Assembly: GCA_945893045.1 (NCBI GenBank)
Contig: CAMDEA010000001.1
Location: 106,617-170,616 of the forward strand
DNA: 64,000 nt
Origin: Planctomyces sp. SH-PL62
Lineage (GTDB): Bacteria; Planctomycetota; Planctomycetia; Planctomycetales; Planctomycetaceae
Reading direction: 5' to 3'
Numbering within the stretch: the stretch's first letter is position 1; every line of letters begins with the position of its first letter. A program made the position numbers and the translations under genes. The notes beneath the pieces were generated by a model. That model was not told the origin of the DNA, ran no database searches, and saw only the letters and a list, made by a program, of their open reading frames with translations. This document shows positions 9,239-17,943 of this stretch, piece after piece.

Positions 9239-10597
9239 ATGAACCACGCTGACAACGCTGCTGTTTTCACACGCGACGACGCGCGCACGCACTGGCACGA
9301 CCAGGCACTGTGGTTCGTGCGGGCGAAACGCGATCGCATGGCCAACTCGCTGCCCGAATGGGAGACGCTGCGCGAGACGGCGGCCGCGATCAAGAATCAC
9401 ACGGTGTCGCGGCTGGCGGATTTGTTGGAGCAATTCGAGGCCAATGCGACGAAGCTCGGTGCGACGGTGCATTGGGCTTCGACGCCGGCCGAGCACAACG
9501 AGATCGTGCTTGGCATTCTGCAAAAGCATGGCGTCACACGCGTCGTGAAGAGCAAGTCGATGCTCACCGAGGAGTGCCATCTCAATCCGTTTCTCGAACG
9601 GCACGGGATGGAAGTGGTCGATACGGACCTCGGCGAGTGGATCGTGCAACTTCGTGGCGAAGCGCCGAGTCACATCGTACTGCCGGCGATTCACATTAAA
9701 CGGGAAGAAGTCGGAGAACTCTTTCATCGCGTGATCGGCACGCCGGAGGGACTCGCGGAACCGAAGCCGCTCGTTGAAGCAGCGCGGATTGAACTGCGGA
9801 ATAAGTTCATGCAAGCGGAGGCGGGCATCACCGGCGTCAACTTCGCCATCGCCGAGACCGGCGGATTCGTCGTCTGTACGAACGAAGGGAACGCGGACCT
9901 CGGTGTGTCACTGCCATCAGTCCACATCGCCTGCATGGGCATCGAAAAGCTGATTCCCAAAGCCGAACATCTCGGAGTCTTCCTGCGGTTGCTGGCGCGG
10001 TCCGCGACCGGGCAGCCGATCACGACATATAGCTCGCACTTCCACGGACCGAAGCCGGGGGGCGAACTGCATATCGTGCTGCTCGACAACGGCCGCAGCG
10101 ACATTCTCGGCAGCGAAGATTTCCGGCGGTCGCTGAATTGCATCCGTTGCGGAGCGTGCATGAATACCTGCCCGGTCTTCCGACGCAGCGGCGGACACAG
10201 CTATCAAACGACCGTCCCCGGCCCGATCGGCTCGATCCTCGCTCCGTCGCGAGATGCTCAGCAGTTTCATTCGCTGCCCTATGCGTGCAGCCTCTGCGGC
10301 AGTTGCACCGATGTCTGTCCCGTGAAGATCGACCTGCATCATCAACTGCTGACGTGGCGCAAGGAGATCGCCGTGCGGGGTCTGGTGCCGTGGTCGAAAC
10401 GCTTCGCGCTCGGTGCGGCGAGTTTCGTGATGCGACGCCCCAAGCTGTTTATTTTCGCCGGTTCCGTCGGCCGAAAAGTCCTGTCGTGGCTGCCGAGGTT
10501 TCTGGTCTACAATCGGCTGAACCCCTGGGGTCGCCAACGCGAATTGCCAGTCCCTCCCAAACAAAGCTTTCGTGAGATGTATCGACTACGAAAGTAA
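9239..10597 (+). CDS. lutB: LutB-like iron-sulfur protein (lactate utilisation family)
   Basis: 452 residues from the ATG at 9239. The frame extends upstream to 9161 only through the palindromic repeat. The N-terminal two thirds is the LUD domain (MLTEECHLNPFLE, ETGGFVVCTNEGNADL). Two ferredoxin-like 4Fe-4S motifs follow, CIRCGACMNTCPV near residue 300 and CSLCGSCTDVCPV near residue 350, then a LutB C-terminal tail. In LutABC systems this subunit takes part in oxidation of L-lactate to pyruvate with LutA and LutC. Neither LutA nor LutC is adjacent, so the partners would be encoded elsewhere. The stop codon TAA lies in the first bases of the next palindromic element. Confidence 0.88.
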   Translation: MNHADNAAVFTRDDARTHWHDQALWFVRAKRDRMANSLPEWETLRETAAAIKNHTVSRLADLLEQFEANATKLGATVHWASTPAEHNEIVLGILQKHGVTRVVKSKSMLTEECHLNPFLERHGMEVVDTDLGEWIVQLRGEAPSHIVLPAIHIKREEVGELFHRVIGTPEGLAEPKPLVEAARIELRNKFMQAEAGITGVNFAIAETGGFVVCTNEGNADLGVSLPSVHIACMGIEKLIPKAEHLGVFLRLLARSATGQPITTYSSHFHGPKPGGELHIVLLDNGRSDILGSEDFRRSLNCIRCGACMNTCPVFRRSGGHSYQTTVPGPIGSILAPSRDAQQFHSLPYACSLCGSCTDVCPVKIDLHHQLLTWRKEIAVRGLVPWSKRFALGAASFVMRRPKLFIFAGSVGRKVLSWLPRFLVYNRLNPWGRQRELPVPPKQSFREMYRLRK

Positions 10598-10684
10598 CCC
10601 GAAGCGTCAGCGAGGGCGAACGCTCAAGCGACTGCGAATTGAAGGCGTTCTGAAGCCTTCGCCCTCGCTGACGCTTCGGGTTAC
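10594..10684. repeat. Palindromic element, 27-bp perfect arms (NPKRQRG/SLTLRV type)
   Basis: Arms 10594-10620 and 10658-10684 are perfect inverse complements of 27 bp with a 37-nt loop. Translated, the arms give NPKRQRG and SLTLRVT, peptide strings that I recall as common in predicted planctomycete proteins. The first arm contains the TAA stop of the LutB-like gene. Confidence 0.92.
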
Positions 10685-10710
10685 ATCGCCTCCTCAAATC
10701 ACGGAGAACG

Positions 10711-11838
10711 ATGATGAATCTCAGAATGCTGCTGACCGTTTTGGCCATCTCCGTTTGTGGGGGGGCCGTCTCGGCGGCCGAGCCGATCAAAGTGCAATCG
10801 GCGCTGGTCCGGGTGCTCGACGAAGCGGAAGTCCCCGCGCGGGAGGCCGGCGTATTGGAACTGCTCGATGTGCGTGATGGGGACCAGGTCAAAGCTGGGC
10901 AGGTGCTTGGCCAATTGGATGCGGAGGACGCCAAGTTGGCTGTCGCGCGCGCGGAACTGGATTTGGCGATCGCCGATCGGCAAGCCAAAAACGCGCTGCC
11001 GGTGAAGACCGCCGAAGCGCTGTTAAAGGAAGCCGAGCAAGATCGAACTCAGGCGGGCTTAACGCAACGCATTGCCGCTTTGAAGGCGGAGAACGATGTC
11101 GCCGTCCGGCACGCGACGAAGTCCCGCGACTCCTCCAAGGTGGAATATGAGCGAGCCGTCCAGGCGCGCAAGGCCTTCGAGAAGAGCGTCTCGCTGACCG
11201 AAGTGGATCGCTTGAAGCTGATCATGGAACGGAACGAACTCGAAATTGAGAAGGCGGTCTTCGACAAAGAGCTGGCCGACCTGCTCAAGCAAATCGAAGA
11301 CTCGACGATCACCGAACAAGATCAAATGGTCGCGCGGCTGAAGCTGGCGGTCGAGCAGGCGCGAGTGCAAAAAGAAGTCGATGTGCTGACTCGTGATCTC
11401 AAGGCCCGCACGCTCGATCAGGCACAATTGCAATTGGCTCGGCGTCAGTTTAAATCGCCGCTGGATGGCGTGGTCGTCGAAACCTTGCGGCACCGGGGCG
11501 AGTGGCTCGAACCGGGACAGCGCGTGTTGCGAATCGTGCGACTGGATCGGCTGAAGGTCGAAGGCTTCGTCGAGAGCCGGCAAATCACTGGCTCGCTACG
11601 CGGAGCCGCCGTGCGGGTGCTCGTGCAACCGTCGGATGAAGAGAAGCCGATCGTCGTGAAAGGCAAAATCGTCTTCGTCAGCCCGGAGATCGACCCGGTC
11701 AACGCCCAAGTCCGCGTCTGGGCCGAAGTCGAGAACCCCGACCTCTCGCTGCGTCCCGGCCTGCAAGCCGAAATGATCATCGACCCAGCGAGCCGCACGG
11801 CGACGAATCCCGCCACTAAGATTAGCGGAGGTCGTTAA
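10711..11838 (+). CDS. HlyD/RND-type periplasmic adaptor protein
   Basis: 375 residues; GGAG lies just upstream of the ATG pair at 10711. A signal peptide ends near residue 22 (GGAVSAAE). A biotinyl-lipoyl-like half motif (LLDVRDGDQVKAGQVLGQLD) is followed by a long coiled-coil hairpin (about residues 75-235), the second half motif (FKSPLDGVVVETLRHRGEWL), and a beta-barrel domain. This is the layout of membrane-fusion adaptors that bridge an inner-membrane pump and an outer-membrane channel. The stop is 5 bp before the M50 gene, which has its own C-terminal adaptor-like part, so the pair is surely co-transcribed and likely co-functional. No ABC or RND pump is adjacent. Confidence 0.88.
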   Translation: MMNLRMLLTVLAISVCGGAVSAAEPIKVQSALVRVLDEAEVPAREAGVLELLDVRDGDQVKAGQVLGQLDAEDAKLAVARAELDLAIADRQAKNALPVKTAEALLKEAEQDRTQAGLTQRIAALKAENDVAVRHATKSRDSSKVEYERAVQARKAFEKSVSLTEVDRLKLIMERNELEIEKAVFDKELADLLKQIEDSTITEQDQMVARLKLAVEQARVQKEVDVLTRDLKARTLDQAQLQLARRQFKSPLDGVVVETLRHRGEWLEPGQRVLRIVRLDRLKVEGFVESRQITGSLRGAAVRVLVQPSDEEKPIVVKGKIVFVSPEIDPVNAQVRVWAEVENPDLSLRPGLQAEMIIDPASRTATNPATKISGGR

Positions 11839-11843
11839 TCACC

Positions 11844-14069
11844 ATGTCCTCTGCGGCAAACACCTCCGCGCCGCCGTCGGATGCGATCATCCCCTGGCGG
11901 ATGCGTCGCGACCTGATCGCGCGAACGAGTGCGGGTGGCGAGGACGCGGGTTGGACGTTGAAAGACCCGCTGTCGCTCGCCTACTTCCGACTGCGTGAAG
12001 CGGAATACGCGGTGTTCTCGCTTCTGGACGGGCGCGTGACCTACGGCCAGATGCTCGAATCGCTGCGACGAAAGTTTCCGGCCGAGCCTTGGTCGATCGA
12101 CAACTTGAAATCGTTTGTCGGCTCATTGGTGCAGTCCGGATTAGTGTCGTCCCTGCGGCCGGGACAAGGACGCCTGCTCTCGCGGCAGCAGGAGAGAACT
12201 CGACAACGGGCACGGTGGAGCGCGCTGACGAATGTGCTGGCGATTCGCTGGCACGGAATCGATCCGGAACCGTTGCTGCGGCACATGGAACCGTGGACGC
12301 GCTGGCTGTTCCGACCGGCGTTCCTCGCCGCTTGTGTGTCGTTGATCGCCTGGGCGTTGCTGCTGGTGACGCTGCGCTGGGAAACGCTGGCACGCCGGCT
12401 GCCCGAGGCGACGGACTTGTTTGGCATGGGGAATCTGTTGCCGCTGGTGGTCGTATTCATCGTCATTAAGGTGCTGCACGAATTCGGGCATGTGCTGACC
12501 TGCCGGCATTACGGTGGCGAATGTCACGAGCTGGGAATTCAAGTGCTCATGTTTATGCCGCTGCTTTACGGCGACGTGACGGACGCCTGGATGGTCTCGC
12601 GGCGTTGGCCACGAATCGCGATTTCGGCGGCGGGCATCTTCGTCGAGCTGGTGTTAGCGTCGATCGCAACGCTGCTGTGGTGGCAGAGCGTGCCGGGACT
12701 GCTGAACTCCGTATTCTTGAACGTGATGCTGGTCTGCTCGCTCAACACGTTGCTGTTCAACGGAAACCCGTTGATGCGTTACGACGGCTATTACGTGCTG
12801 GCAGATCTGCTCAACCTGCCGAACCTGGCGATGCAGGCTCGGCAAACCGTCATGTCGCTCTGCGAGCGATTGATCGCGGGAGTCAGCGACGAAGAGATCG
12901 ACCTCGATTCGCGGCGCTGGTGGACGCTGGTGGTTTATGGAGTGGCTTCGGCGGTCTATCGGCTGTTCGTGACGGTCGGCATCGTATGGTTCCTGCATCA
13001 CTTCTTCGGCCGCGGACTCGGCCTGCTCGCAACCGGGATGTCCGTGATGTTGGTGGCCGGAGCCGTCGTGACTCCGCTGCGCGAGTTCATCGCGCGCGTC
13101 CGCCAGCAACAATCCAATAAAACGTTGTCACCGCGCCGCTTGCGAAATGGCCTGACCACTTGCGGAGTGCTGCTTGCCGCGTTGCTGTTGATCCCGCTGC
13201 CGTATTCGGTGAGCGCGCCGTTCGTGGTCTTTCCGGGAGATGCACAGCCGGTCTTCGTCACCGTTTCCGGGCGCATCGAATCGGCTCTTCCCGCCGGGAC
13301 GCGAGTGCATGTGGGGCAACCGCTCGGCCAATTATCCAACCACGAGATTCTGTTACATCACGAACGGCAAGTCGCCGAGGTCGCTCGATTCGCTGCGCGG
13401 CTGCGGACGTTGGAAGCTCAGCGCGGCAGCAACGAATCGGCGGCGATCCGTTTACCCACAACACGCGACGCGCTCGTCAGTGCCCAGCGCAGGCTGCAAC
13501 AACTCAGCGACCAAGTGCAGCGGCTGCGTCTGAAGAGCCCAACGGACGGCATCGTGTTGCCGCCACCGAACCTCGCTCGCTCAGCACCGACGGAAGAAGT
13601 CTTGCCCGATTGGCACGGCACACCTTTGGAAGCCATCAATCGCGGCGCGACCGTCCGCGAGCAAACACTGTTTTGCTACGTCGGCGATCCAGCGCGGCAA
13701 GACGCGGTGTTGCTCGTCGATCAAAACGCCGTCGAATTCATCCGCCCCGACCAGACGGTACGACTCCGTTTTCTTTCGGACCCCGGCACGGTCCGCGAAG
13801 GCCGCGTCGAAGAAGTCGCCTCCACACGCTCTGAAACAGTGCCCCGCGAACTGACCGTCACACACTTGGCCGCCGTCAAACACACAAGCGCCGGAGCGAC
13901 TCCCGCCGAAGTCTCCTACGAGGTCCGCGTGCGGATGAACGACGAATCCGCAACAGCGCTCTATTCACCCGGCCAAGCTCGCATTGAATGCGGCACGCTG
14001 TCACTGGCTTCGCGCCTCTGGCGTCTGCTGCGACACACGTTCTCGGCAGAGTGGTCTCCCAGAGAATGA
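11844..14069 (+). CDS. Polytopic M50 (site-2-type) metalloprotease fused to an adaptor-like domain
   Basis: 741 residues. Residues about 25-105 resemble a PqqD-type peptide-binding winged-helix domain (LKDPLSLAYFRL, FSLLDGRVTYGQMLE). Several membrane segments follow, with the zinc motif HEFGH (H212, E213, H216) inside one and the third-ligand motif FNGNPLMRYDGYY downstream, as in S2P/M50 proteases. After the last membrane segments (about residues 435-455) the C-terminal part has two lipoyl-like segments separated by a short helical hairpin, as in HlyD adaptors. Related proteins accompany peptide or bacteriocin export systems; in planctomycetes the function is not established. It lies 5 bp after the free adaptor gene. 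The active-site residues are intact, so proteolysis is plausible. No small peptide substrate gene was found next to it. Confidence 0.85.
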   Translation: MSSAANTSAPPSDAIIPWRMRRDLIARTSAGGEDAGWTLKDPLSLAYFRLREAEYAVFSLLDGRVTYGQMLESLRRKFPAEPWSIDNLKSFVGSLVQSGLVSSLRPGQGRLLSRQQERTRQRARWSALTNVLAIRWHGIDPEPLLRHMEPWTRWLFRPAFLAACVSLIAWALLLVTLRWETLARRLPEATDLFGMGNLLPLVVVFIVIKVLHEFGHVLTCRHYGGECHELGIQVLMFMPLLYGDVTDAWMVSRRWPRIAISAAGIFVELVLASIATLLWWQSVPGLLNSVFLNVMLVCSLNTLLFNGNPLMRYDGYYVLADLLNLPNLAMQARQTVMSLCERLIAGVSDEEIDLDSRRWWTLVVYGVASAVYRLFVTVGIVWFLHHFFGRGLGLLATGMSVMLVAGAVVTPLREFIARVRQQQSNKTLSPRRLRNGLTTCGVLLAALLLIPLPYSVSAPFVVFPGDAQPVFVTVSGRIESALPAGTRVHVGQPLGQLSNHEILLHHERQVAEVARFAARLRTLEAQRGSNESAAIRLPTTRDALVSAQRRLQQLSDQVQRLRLKSPTDGIVLPPPNLARSAPTEEVLPDWHGTPLEAINRGATVREQTLFCYVGDPARQDAVLLVDQNAVEFIRPDQTVRLRFLSDPGTVREGRVEEVASTRSETVPRELTVTHLAAVKHTSAGATPAEVSYEVRVRMNDESATALYSPGQARIECGTLSLASRLWRLLRHTFSAEWSPRE

Positions 14070-14080
14070 TTTGTCCGGCC

Positions 14081-15586
14081 TCAGTCGTCATCTGGCAGGC
14101 GGAGCACCGGTTCGTCGTCGTCCTCCTCCTCAGCGATTGCCTTGTCGGCTGTGAGGCTGATTAGCGGCTCCTCATCGAGCAATCCGGCGAGCTTGCGACC
14201 GGCAACGGGGACTGTCTCTGACGATTCCAGAGGCATGTCACCTTCGATTTCAATCTCGATGCCATCAAAATCGTCCGACGCATCCGCCTCCGATTCGATG
14301 TTGTCGAGCTTGTGCCCCTCTTCTTCGATTTCGATGCCATCGAATTCGTCCTCGACGACCTCCGGCTTGGGGAGCGGTTTGGACGCAGTGGACTTCGAGG
14401 AAGGTTTGCCAGTCGGACTCTTTGGCGCGGAGGCTGCGCGTTTTTCCACAGGGCGCAATTTTGGCTCGGATTTGGATGGCTCGCGTGTGCCGTTGGCTGT
14501 TGAAGATTTGACCGGGACCGCTGTCGGTTTGGCCTTCGGTGGATCGCTGCGGGTCGGTGCGTCGCCGAGCAGGATCTGTTCAAAGAAGGCGTCGTCGTCC
14601 GCGGTTTTCTTCGCCTGGGCGGCGGTGGGAGATTTGTCTTTGGCTTTCTCTTTACTCTTCGCTTTGGCGGACGCGGCCTTCATTTTTCGTTCGAGCGATT
14701 TCTTGGCTTCGATCTCTTCGTGAACCTTGCGCAGCGGGATCAACAGCTCGGCCATCGACTGCCAACGGTCGTTGGGGTTTGGCAGCAGTCCCTTCATGAG
14801 GATGTCGGCGACACGCGGGTCGATGTGCGGGGCGAGACTGGTCAGCGGCTTCGGGGGCTTGTTGATGTGCTGCAAGACGGTGTCGAGCGTTTCTTGATCG
14901 GGGACATCCCAAGGGAGCCGCTTCGAGCACATCTCATAGGCGGTGACCGCGAACGAGAAGACGTCGATGCGCTGGTCGGTCTTCTGCCGCTTGATGAGTT
15001 CCGGAGCCATGTAATTGGCGGTCCCGGTGCGGTTGCCGGGCTTCTGGAAATCCGGCGTGTTCGGCACGACGAGGCCAAAGTCGATCAGCTTGACGGTGTT
15101 GTCCGAATCGATCATCACGTTTCGCGGACAGAGATCGCGGTGAATCCAATTTTGCTTGTGCAGATAATCCACCGCCTCGCCGAGTTGAATGATGTAATTC
15201 AAGCAGTTGTCCTGCATCTGCTCGTTCTGCGTATCGACCAGATAGCTCAGGCTCAGGCCATCGACGTAGTCCATCATCAAGTATTGTTCGTCGGTCGTCG
15301 TCGTGCCGAATTCGATCGTCTTGACGATGTTGGGGTGCTGCAAGCTGACAGCAACCTCCCCTTCGCTGGGCTTCTTCAACCCCAAGAAGCGGCTCTCAAA
15401 TCTCTCGGTCTTGACCTTGTCGAGCACTTTGATGGCCAGCATCCGGCCGGTCATGGAATCGCGCGCGCGCCAGACCTTCGACATGCTCCCTTGGCCGACC
15501 CGAGCCAATAGTTCGAAGCGCCGAGCGATATCGACTTTCTCGACTCTCGACTTCTTGTCGAACAGATTCTTCAGGAAATTCGCCAT
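14081..15586 (-). CDS. Serine/threonine protein kinase with acidic tail
   Basis: 501 residues from the ATG at 15586. The frame stays open further upstream, but only as antisense of accD. The kinase domain spans about residues 24-285: Gly-rich loop GQGSMSK, AIK with Lys53, HRD at 149-151, Asn156, DFG at 169-171 and APE in NYMAPELIKR. The HRD loop reads HRDLCPRN, with Cys153 in place of the Lys usual in Ser/Thr kinases. The rest is a low-complexity Lys/Ser/Pro region followed by an Asp/Glu-rich tail; no membrane segment or sensor domain is visible, so it is probably cytoplasmic. It lies 26 bp downstream of accD as the last gene of a minus-strand cluster. Confidence 0.93.
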   Translation of the reverse strand: MANFLKNLFDKKSRVEKVDIARRFELLARVGQGSMSKVWRARDSMTGRMLAIKVLDKVKTERFESRFLGLKKPSEGEVAVSLQHPNIVKTIEFGTTTTDEQYLMMDYVDGLSLSYLVDTQNEQMQDNCLNYIIQLGEAVDYLHKQNWIHRDLCPRNVMIDSDNTVKLIDFGLVVPNTPDFQKPGNRTGTANYMAPELIKRQKTDQRIDVFSFAVTAYEMCSKRLPWDVPDQETLDTVLQHINKPPKPLTSLAPHIDPRVADILMKGLLPNPNDRWQSMAELLIPLRKVHEEIEAKKSLERKMKAASAKAKSKEKAKDKSPTAAQAKKTADDDAFFEQILLGDAPTRSDPPKAKPTAVPVKSSTANGTREPSKSEPKLRPVEKRAASAPKSPTGKPSSKSTASKPLPKPEVVEDEFDGIEIEEEGHKLDNIESEADASDDFDGIEIEIEGDMPLESSETVPVAGRKLAGLLDEEPLISLTADKAIAEEEDDDEPVLRLPDDD

Positions 15587-15612
15587 CGCAAGATCATCTC
15601 GGAGAACGAGGT

Positions 15613-16461
15613 TCAGGCTCCGCAGTAGTCGATGATCCGGGCAATCTCCGTCCGCATGTGCTGCCGATCCACAATGCGATCGACAAAGCCCATCTTCAAC
15701 AAGAACTCGCTGGTCTGGAAGCCTTCGGGAAGCTCTTGTTTGACGGTCGCGGCGACGACGCGCGGGCCGGCGAATCCCACGAGTGCTTTGGGTTCGGCCA
15801 GCGTGATGTCGCCGAGCGATGCGAAGCTGGCGGCCACACCGCCCATCGTCGGGTTTGTCAGCACCGAAATGAACAGCCCACCCGCATCGTGAAAACGGCC
15901 CAGTGCGGCGGAGACTTTCCCCATTTGCATCAGCGACAAAATCCCTTCGTGCATCCGAGCACCGCCGCCCGAACCGCTGACAATTACCAACGGCAGCTTG
16001 AGTTCGGTGGCCTGCTCGATTCCGCGAGTCAACTTTTCGCCGACGACCGAGCCCATGCTGCCCATGATGAACGCCGAATCGGTCAGCCCCAGCACCAGCG
16101 GCCGGCCGCGCATGTAGCCTTTGCCGATGACGCAAGCGTCCGTCAGGCCGGTCTTCTTCTGTTCTTCCTTCAAGCGATCCTTGTACGGCTTCTTATCCAC
16201 GAAGCCCAACGGGTCCACTGGCCGAATGTTGGTGAACCACTCTTCGAAGCTTTCCTCGTCCAGCAACTGGGCGATGCGGGCTTTCGCCGGTACGTAGAAG
16301 TGATGATTGCATTCCGGGCAGCAATACAGGCTCTGCTGCATCTGCTTGCGATAGACCGTGGCTTTGCAGCCATCACACTGAATCCACAGTCCTTCGGGCA
16401 CGCCGCGCTTCTGGCGTTTGCCGTTGGTGTTGTCGGGATCAGTGGCGGAGGGGCGGCTCAT
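15613..16461 (-). CDS. accD: Acetyl-CoA carboxylase carboxyltransferase subunit beta
   Basis: 282 residues, the usual length. The N-terminal zinc ribbon is present with the pairs CDGC and CPEC (spacing of about 15 residues). The carboxyltransferase core follows, with [20 protein letters not shown] and the oxyanion-type Gly-rich region [15 protein letters not shown]. With AccA it transfers the carboxyl group from biotin on AccB to acetyl-CoA to give malonyl-CoA, the first step of fatty acid synthesis. accA is not in the window. The gene lies between the histidine phosphatase-like gene (84 bp upstream, with an AT-rich inverted repeat between them) and the kinase gene downstream. Confidence 0.97.
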   Translation of the reverse strand: MSRPSATDPDNTNGKRQKRGVPEGLWIQCDGCKATVYRKQMQQSLYCCPECNHHFYVPAKARIAQLLDEESFEEWFTNIRPVDPLGFVDKKPYKDRLKEEQKKTGLTDACVIGKGYMRGRPLVLGLTDSAFIMGSMGSVVGEKLTRGIEQATELKLPLVIVSGSGGGARMHEGILSLMQMGKVSAALGRFHDAGGLFISVLTNPTMGGVAASFASLGDITLAEPKALVGFAGPRVVAATVKQELPEGFQTSEFLLKMGFVDRIVDRQHMRTEIARIIDYCGA

Positions 16462-16486
16462 CGGTGCGGGTCTCTAGGCGTTTTGT

Positions 16487-16548
16487 TTTTTGATTTTTGA
16501 TTGATACTGTGGTTCAATCGAAAATCAAAAATCGGCAATCGAAAATCA
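16487..16548. repeat. AT-rich inverted repeat (NRKSKI type)
   Basis: Arms 16487-16504 and 16514-16531 pair with one mismatch and continue into a further GAAAATC repeat up to the stop codon of the histidine phosphatase-like gene at 16546. The translated string NRKSKIGNRKSG is a familiar planctomycete repeat peptide. On the minus strand the U-rich arm could also act as a terminator. Confidence 0.7.
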
Positions 16549-17154
16549 GGTTGTCTCGTCCGCGTTGCTTTGCCGGATGAACTCGCCGTCGCGGCTCGAT
16601 TCAAACACTTCGATGATCGGATCGCGCGGCTCTTCGGAAAATGCGGTCGTCAGATCGGGTGGTTCGCCGGTCAGCAGGGAAGATACAAGACTCGCCAAAG
16701 GCTCGGAAGCGACGATCACCAGCACGCCGAACTTGCGGAGCGGCTTCTTGAGCGCTCGTTGCACGCGAGCGACCGCGGCTTCCCACGGTTCGCCTTCGGA
16801 GGGGCAGACGGTCTCCGGAGCCTCTTGCCACTGATGAAAGATACGTGACATACGCCGGCCGATGTCCTCGATGGTCGAGCTTTGCCACAGACCCAGATTC
16901 AAGTTCGCGAATTCCTCCGACTCGCGAACCGTCAGGTCGAACGCCTCGGCGATAGCCGCGGCCGTCCCTTTCGCCGGCTGAGCCGGACCACTCACGATCG
17001 CGTCCGGTGACTTGGACAGTGATTTCAGCCGCTTGATCGACGTTGCGAGCTGCGCTTCGCCGCGCGAATTCAGCGGCAAGTCGAGCGAGCCAATCAGCCG
17101 ATGCTGCTCGTCGAAATCAGTCCAGCCGGGCCGAACCACGGCGACAATCGTCAT
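16546..17154 (-). CDS. Histidine phosphatase (phosphoglycerate mutase-like) family, catalytic residues lost
   Basis: 202 residues. The length and layout match the histidine phosphatase superfamily: an N-terminal strand VAVVRPGWTDFDE, the motif LPLNSRGEAQ, SGPAQPAKGTA and LGLWQ. The hallmark RHG is replaced by RPG, so the phosphorylated His is missing. The second conserved His region reads VIVASEPLASL, with Glu where His is expected, and the SSPLxRA-type Arg motif is weak. A phosphatase or mutase activity by the standard mechanism is therefore unlikely; a binding or regulatory role is more plausible. It lies between rpe and accD in a housekeeping cluster. Confidence 0.8.
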   Translation of the reverse strand: MTIVAVVRPGWTDFDEQHRLIGSLDLPLNSRGEAQLATSIKRLKSLSKSPDAIVSGPAQPAKGTAAAIAEAFDLTVRESEEFANLNLGLWQSSTIEDIGRRMSRIFHQWQEAPETVCPSEGEPWEAAVARVQRALKKPLRKFGVLVIVASEPLASLVSSLLTGEPPDLTTAFSEEPRDPIIEVFESSRDGEFIRQSNADETT

Positions 17155-17170
17155 AGAGTCACGCTCACAA

Positions 17171-17254
17171 GGGGTCGGGAGTCTTTTTCCGGCCGCTGCA
17201 TTTGAAGTCGGAAGCTTCCACGAACCAAGGGGCCGGAAAAAGACTCCCGACCCC
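17171..17254. repeat. Palindromic element, GGGGTCGGGAGTC family
   Basis: Perfect 24-bp arms at 17171-17194 and 17231-17254 with a 36-nt loop, lying between the end of rpe and the histidine phosphatase-like gene. It belongs to the GGGGTCGGG/CCCGACCCC family that recurs at 25626, 51095, 51752 and 63958. Confidence 0.92.
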
Positions 17255-17259
17255 GTCGC

Positions 17260-17943
17260 TCAACTCGCCAACCGAGTCAGTTCCTCGACGGCGACCGAGT
17301 AATCACTCTGATCGAAAATCGCGCTGCCGACAACGAACAAGTCCGTGCCGGCTTGGGCACACGCGGCGATCGTCTTCACTCCGATGCCGCCGTCCACGGA
17401 CAGAATCGAGTCGGCCGAAATCATCTGCCGAGCCTGCCGCAACCTCTCGACCGACGCCGGAATGAACGACTGCCCGCCGAAGCCGGCTTGCACACTCATC
17501 AGCAACAGCAGGTCGATCTCATCCACAAACGGAGCGACGTCAGACAGCGGTGTCTTGGGATTCAACACCAATCCCGCGACACGCCCCGCCTCCCGAATGC
17601 GCCGCAGCAATGCTGTCGGCTGCGGCACCGCTTCCAGATGAAAACTGATCGCGTCGCAGCCCGCCTTGAGATACTCGTCGAGATAATGGTCCGGGTCGGA
17701 GATCATCAAATGCGCATCGAAGACCATGTCGGTCAGCGGCCGCACTTTTTCGATCACCATCGGCCCGTACGACAGGTTCGGGACGAAGTGCCCATCCATC
17801 ACGTCCCAATGCAGAACCTTGGACTTCGCGGCGGTGAGCCGTTCGACCTCGCTTGCCAAATTGCCAAAATCACACTTGAGCATCGACGGCGCGATGATTG
17901 GCCGAGCGGCTCGCATCCGTCGCAGAATCTCATTTCGGTTCAT
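17260..17943 (-). CDS. rpe: Ribulose-phosphate 3-epimerase
   Basis: 227 residues from the ATG at 17943; an upstream extension of the frame overlaps the preceding gene and is rejected. The TIM-barrel signature is complete: IAPSMLKCDFGNL, the metal-binding HWDVMDGHFVPNLSYGP, HLMISDP, SFHLEA, LNPKTPL, MSVQAGFGGQSF and SVDGGIG. It interconverts ribulose 5-phosphate and xylulose 5-phosphate in the pentose phosphate pathway, using a divalent metal. Its start overlaps the stop of the upstream membrane protein gene by 4 bp (ATGA), so the two are probably translationally coupled. Confidence 0.97.
   Translation of the reverse strand: MNRNEILRRMRAARPIIAPSMLKCDFGNLASEVERLTAAKSKVLHWDVMDGHFVPNLSYGPMVIEKVRPLTDMVFDAHLMISDPDHYLDEYLKAGCDAISFHLEAVPQPTALLRRIREAGRVAGLVLNPKTPLSDVAPFVDEIDLLLLMSVQAGFGGQSFIPASVERLRQARQMISADSILSVDGGIGVKTIAACAQAGTDLFVVGSAIFDQSDYSVAVEELTRLAS

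Noticed and set aside
10572..10877. Small plus-strand frame containing NPKRQRG and SLTLRVT
   Set aside because: It is only the translated palindromic repeat running into the adaptor gene; typical repeat-derived false gene.
14081..16135. Longer version of the kinase gene starting near 16135
   Set aside because: The extra N-terminal part is antisense to accD and does not resemble a kinase; the protein starts properly at 15586.
16501..16848. Plus-strand frame beginning MILWFNRKSKIGNRKSG
   Set aside because: Translated AT-rich repeat followed by antisense of the histidine phosphatase-like gene.
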